From the NCBI GenBank assembly GCA_007129085.1, contig SKWF01000001.1, positions 1 to 6,476 on the forward strand: a stretch of DNA of 6,476 bases. The letters run 5' to 3'. The position numbers and the translations under genes were made by a program. The notes under the pieces are model-generated. The model had not been told where the DNA came from. It made no database searches and was given only the letters and a program-made list of their open reading frames with translations. The DNA is from Balneolaceae bacterium (GTDB lineage Bacteria > Bacteroidota > Rhodothermia > Balneolales > Balneolaceae). Below, piece by piece: positions 5,495 through 6,476 of the stretch (within the stretch, counting starts at the first letter, position 1; every line of letters starts with the position of its first letter).

Positions 5495-6412
5495 ATGTCT
5501 TTATTAGTTGTAGGTTCGGTAGCGTATGATGGAATCGAAACTCCTTTCGGGAAAACAGATCGAATTTTAGGTGGATCGGCTACCTATATCTCTCTCGCCT
5601 CCTCCTTTTTTGCTGAGAATATAAATCTTGTTGGAGTGGTAGGGAAAGATTTTGCCGATGAAGATATTGAGCTTCTAAAAAGTAAGAATATTGACCTTGA
5701 AGGACTGCAAATTGATAGCTCCGGCAATACATTTTTCTGGAAAGGGAAATACCATCACGATCTAAACAATCGCGATACACTTGATACACAGCTCAATGTT
5801 TTCGAGCATTTTGATCCGATTATCCCCGAGGGCTATAAAGATGCACAATATGTGGCATTGGGTAATATTGAGCCGAGCCTGCAAGAGAAGGTGCTCGATC
5901 AGGTAAATAATCCCGATTTGGTGGTGATGGATACGATGAACTTTTGGATTGAAGGAACTCCGGATGCACTGAAACAAACACTGAAAGGGGTGGACCTACT
6001 GGTAATAAATGATTCTGAAGCGCGTGAGCTGGCAAACGAACCTAACCTGTTTACTTCTGCAGATAAGATTCGGGAGATGGGACCCGATTCACTAATCATC
6101 AAAAAAGGGGAGCATGGTGCATTGCTGTTTACCGGCGATGAAATATTTTCTGCACCTGCATATCCAGTAATAGATATTTTTGACCCAACCGGTGCCGGTG
6201 ATACCTTTATGGGTGGCCTGCTTGGATGGATCTCATACACCAATGATTTGAGCCCCGTAAATATGCGCCGAGCCGTAATTATGGGATCAGTGATGGCCAG
6301 CTTTTGTGTTGAGAAATTTGGTCCAGAGCGATTGAAGAGCCTCAATGAAGAGGAAGTTTTTACACGCTATAAAGAGTTCAGAGATTTAAGCGTAATTCCG
6401 GAGATCAAATAG
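5495..6412 (+). CDS. PfkB/ribokinase-family carbohydrate or nucleoside kinase
   Basis: Cytoplasmic ATP-dependent kinase of 305 residues, a normal length for the family. The N-terminal strand L-L-V-V-G-S-V-A-Y-D carries the substrate-side Asp12; Gly26-Gly27 in L-G-G-S-A is the conserved di-glycine hinge; V-V-G-K-D-F-A-D follows. The N-x-x-E motif that places Mg/phosphate is Asn172 to Glu175 (I-N-D-S-E). The PfkB signature 2, D-P-T-G-A-G-D-T-F-M-G-G (from Asp230), holds the anion hole and catalytic base Asp236. All catalytic motifs are intact. Its substrate (ribose, adenosine, fructose, other) cannot be read from motifs. ATG 5495 begins the first strand directly and has no Shine-Dalgarno. The stop is 12 bp before a RdgB/HAM1 start in the same direction, so both are likely in one operon; this hints, without proving, at a link to nucleotide or nucleoside metabolism. 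Confidence 0.92.
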   Translation: MSLLVVGSVAYDGIETPFGKTDRILGGSATYISLASSFFAENINLVGVVGKDFADEDIELLKSKNIDLEGLQIDSSGNTFFWKGKYHHDLNNRDTLDTQLNVFEHFDPIIPEGYKDAQYVALGNIEPSLQEKVLDQVNNPDLVVMDTMNFWIEGTPDALKQTLKGVDLLVINDSEARELANEPNLFTSADKIREMGPDSLIIKKGEHGALLFTGDEIFSAPAYPVIDIFDPTGAGDTFMGGLLGWISYTNDLSPVNMRRAVIMGSVMASFCVEKFGPERLKSLNEEEVFTRYKEFRDLSVIPEIK

Positions 6413-6424
6413 GTATTGAACTCA

Positions 6425-6476
6425 ATGAGTAAAGATTCTCAAAAACTGTTTCTGGCTTCCGGCAATCGCCACAAGA
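6425..6476 (+). CDS. rdgB: RdgB/HAM1-family XTP/dITP pyrophosphatase, N-terminal fragment (cut by window end)
   Basis: Only 17 codons are visible, too few for most gene callers. The frame from ATG 6425 reads M-S-K-D-S-Q-K-L-F-L-A-S-G-N-R-H-K. The L-A-S-G-N-R-H-K segment matches the first strand and nucleotide-binding loop (L-A-T/S-G-N-x-x-K) that opens RdgB/HAM1 proteins, which hydrolyse dITP, XTP and similar non-canonical purine triphosphates to monophosphates and keep them out of DNA and RNA. It starts 12 bp after the kinase stop with no Shine-Dalgarno, so co-transcription is likely. The motif is distinctive, but the fragment is short; sequence beyond the window would settle it. Confidence 0.75.
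   Translation, partial: MSKDSQKLFLASGNRHK

Noticed and set aside
5899..6345. 148-codon minus-strand frame inside the kinase
   Set aside because: It is antisense to the well-supported PfkB coding sequence and shows no family motif.
1..6476. A new defence or mobile system in the window
   Set aside because: No transposase, integrase, nuclease, reverse transcriptase, toxin pair, tRNA-edge or terminal repeats were seen; all large frames belong to known metabolic or secreted protein families.

Overview
The window looks like an ordinary chromosomal segment from a member of the Bacteroidota/Balneolota (FCB) group. The evidence is indirect. None of the visible starts has a convincing Shine-Dalgarno sequence, intergenic DNA is AT-rich, there is a lipoprotein subtilase with an I9 propeptide and a short -PIAVH type C-terminus, and one TAnnTTTG promoter-like box is present. 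A genus cannot be named from the sequence alone.

Layout. Positions 1-2447 (+) hold a tight three-gene unit: the 3' part of an M20 amidohydrolase, a WbuC-family cupin metalloprotein, and a DAO-type FAD oxidoreductase. The genes are separated by 4 bp and then overlap. On the minus strand, converging with only 8 bp between stops, is a CoA-pyrophosphatase-type Nudix hydrolase (2456-3097). A 317-bp AT-rich divergent region with several palindromes and repeated TTGTAA/TTACAA words separates it from a lipoprotein subtilisin-like protease (3415-4683, +). That protease ends in a strong intrinsic terminator with a GAAA tetraloop. Converging on this terminator is an ICMT/NnrU-like membrane methyltransferase (4739-5353, -). 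A second divergent region (5354-5494) with inverted repeats leads to a PfkB-family sugar/nucleoside kinase (5495-6412, +). Twelve bases later comes the first 17 codons of a RdgB/HAM1 non-canonical purine NTP pyrophosphatase, cut by the window edge.

How they may work together. The first three genes could form a small amino-acid salvage path (deacylation followed by FAD-dependent oxidation, with a cupin of unknown role); this is inference from arrangement only. The Nudix hydrolase and RdgB are both pyrophosphatases that clean nucleotide-type metabolites, but they lie in different transcription units. I see no mobile element, CRISPR array, tRNA or rRNA, and no convincing defence or other new system. 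The most unusual items are the Asp-rich linker inside the protease, the operator-like repeats upstream of the Nudix and protease genes, and the amidohydrolase-cupin-oxidoreductase unit.
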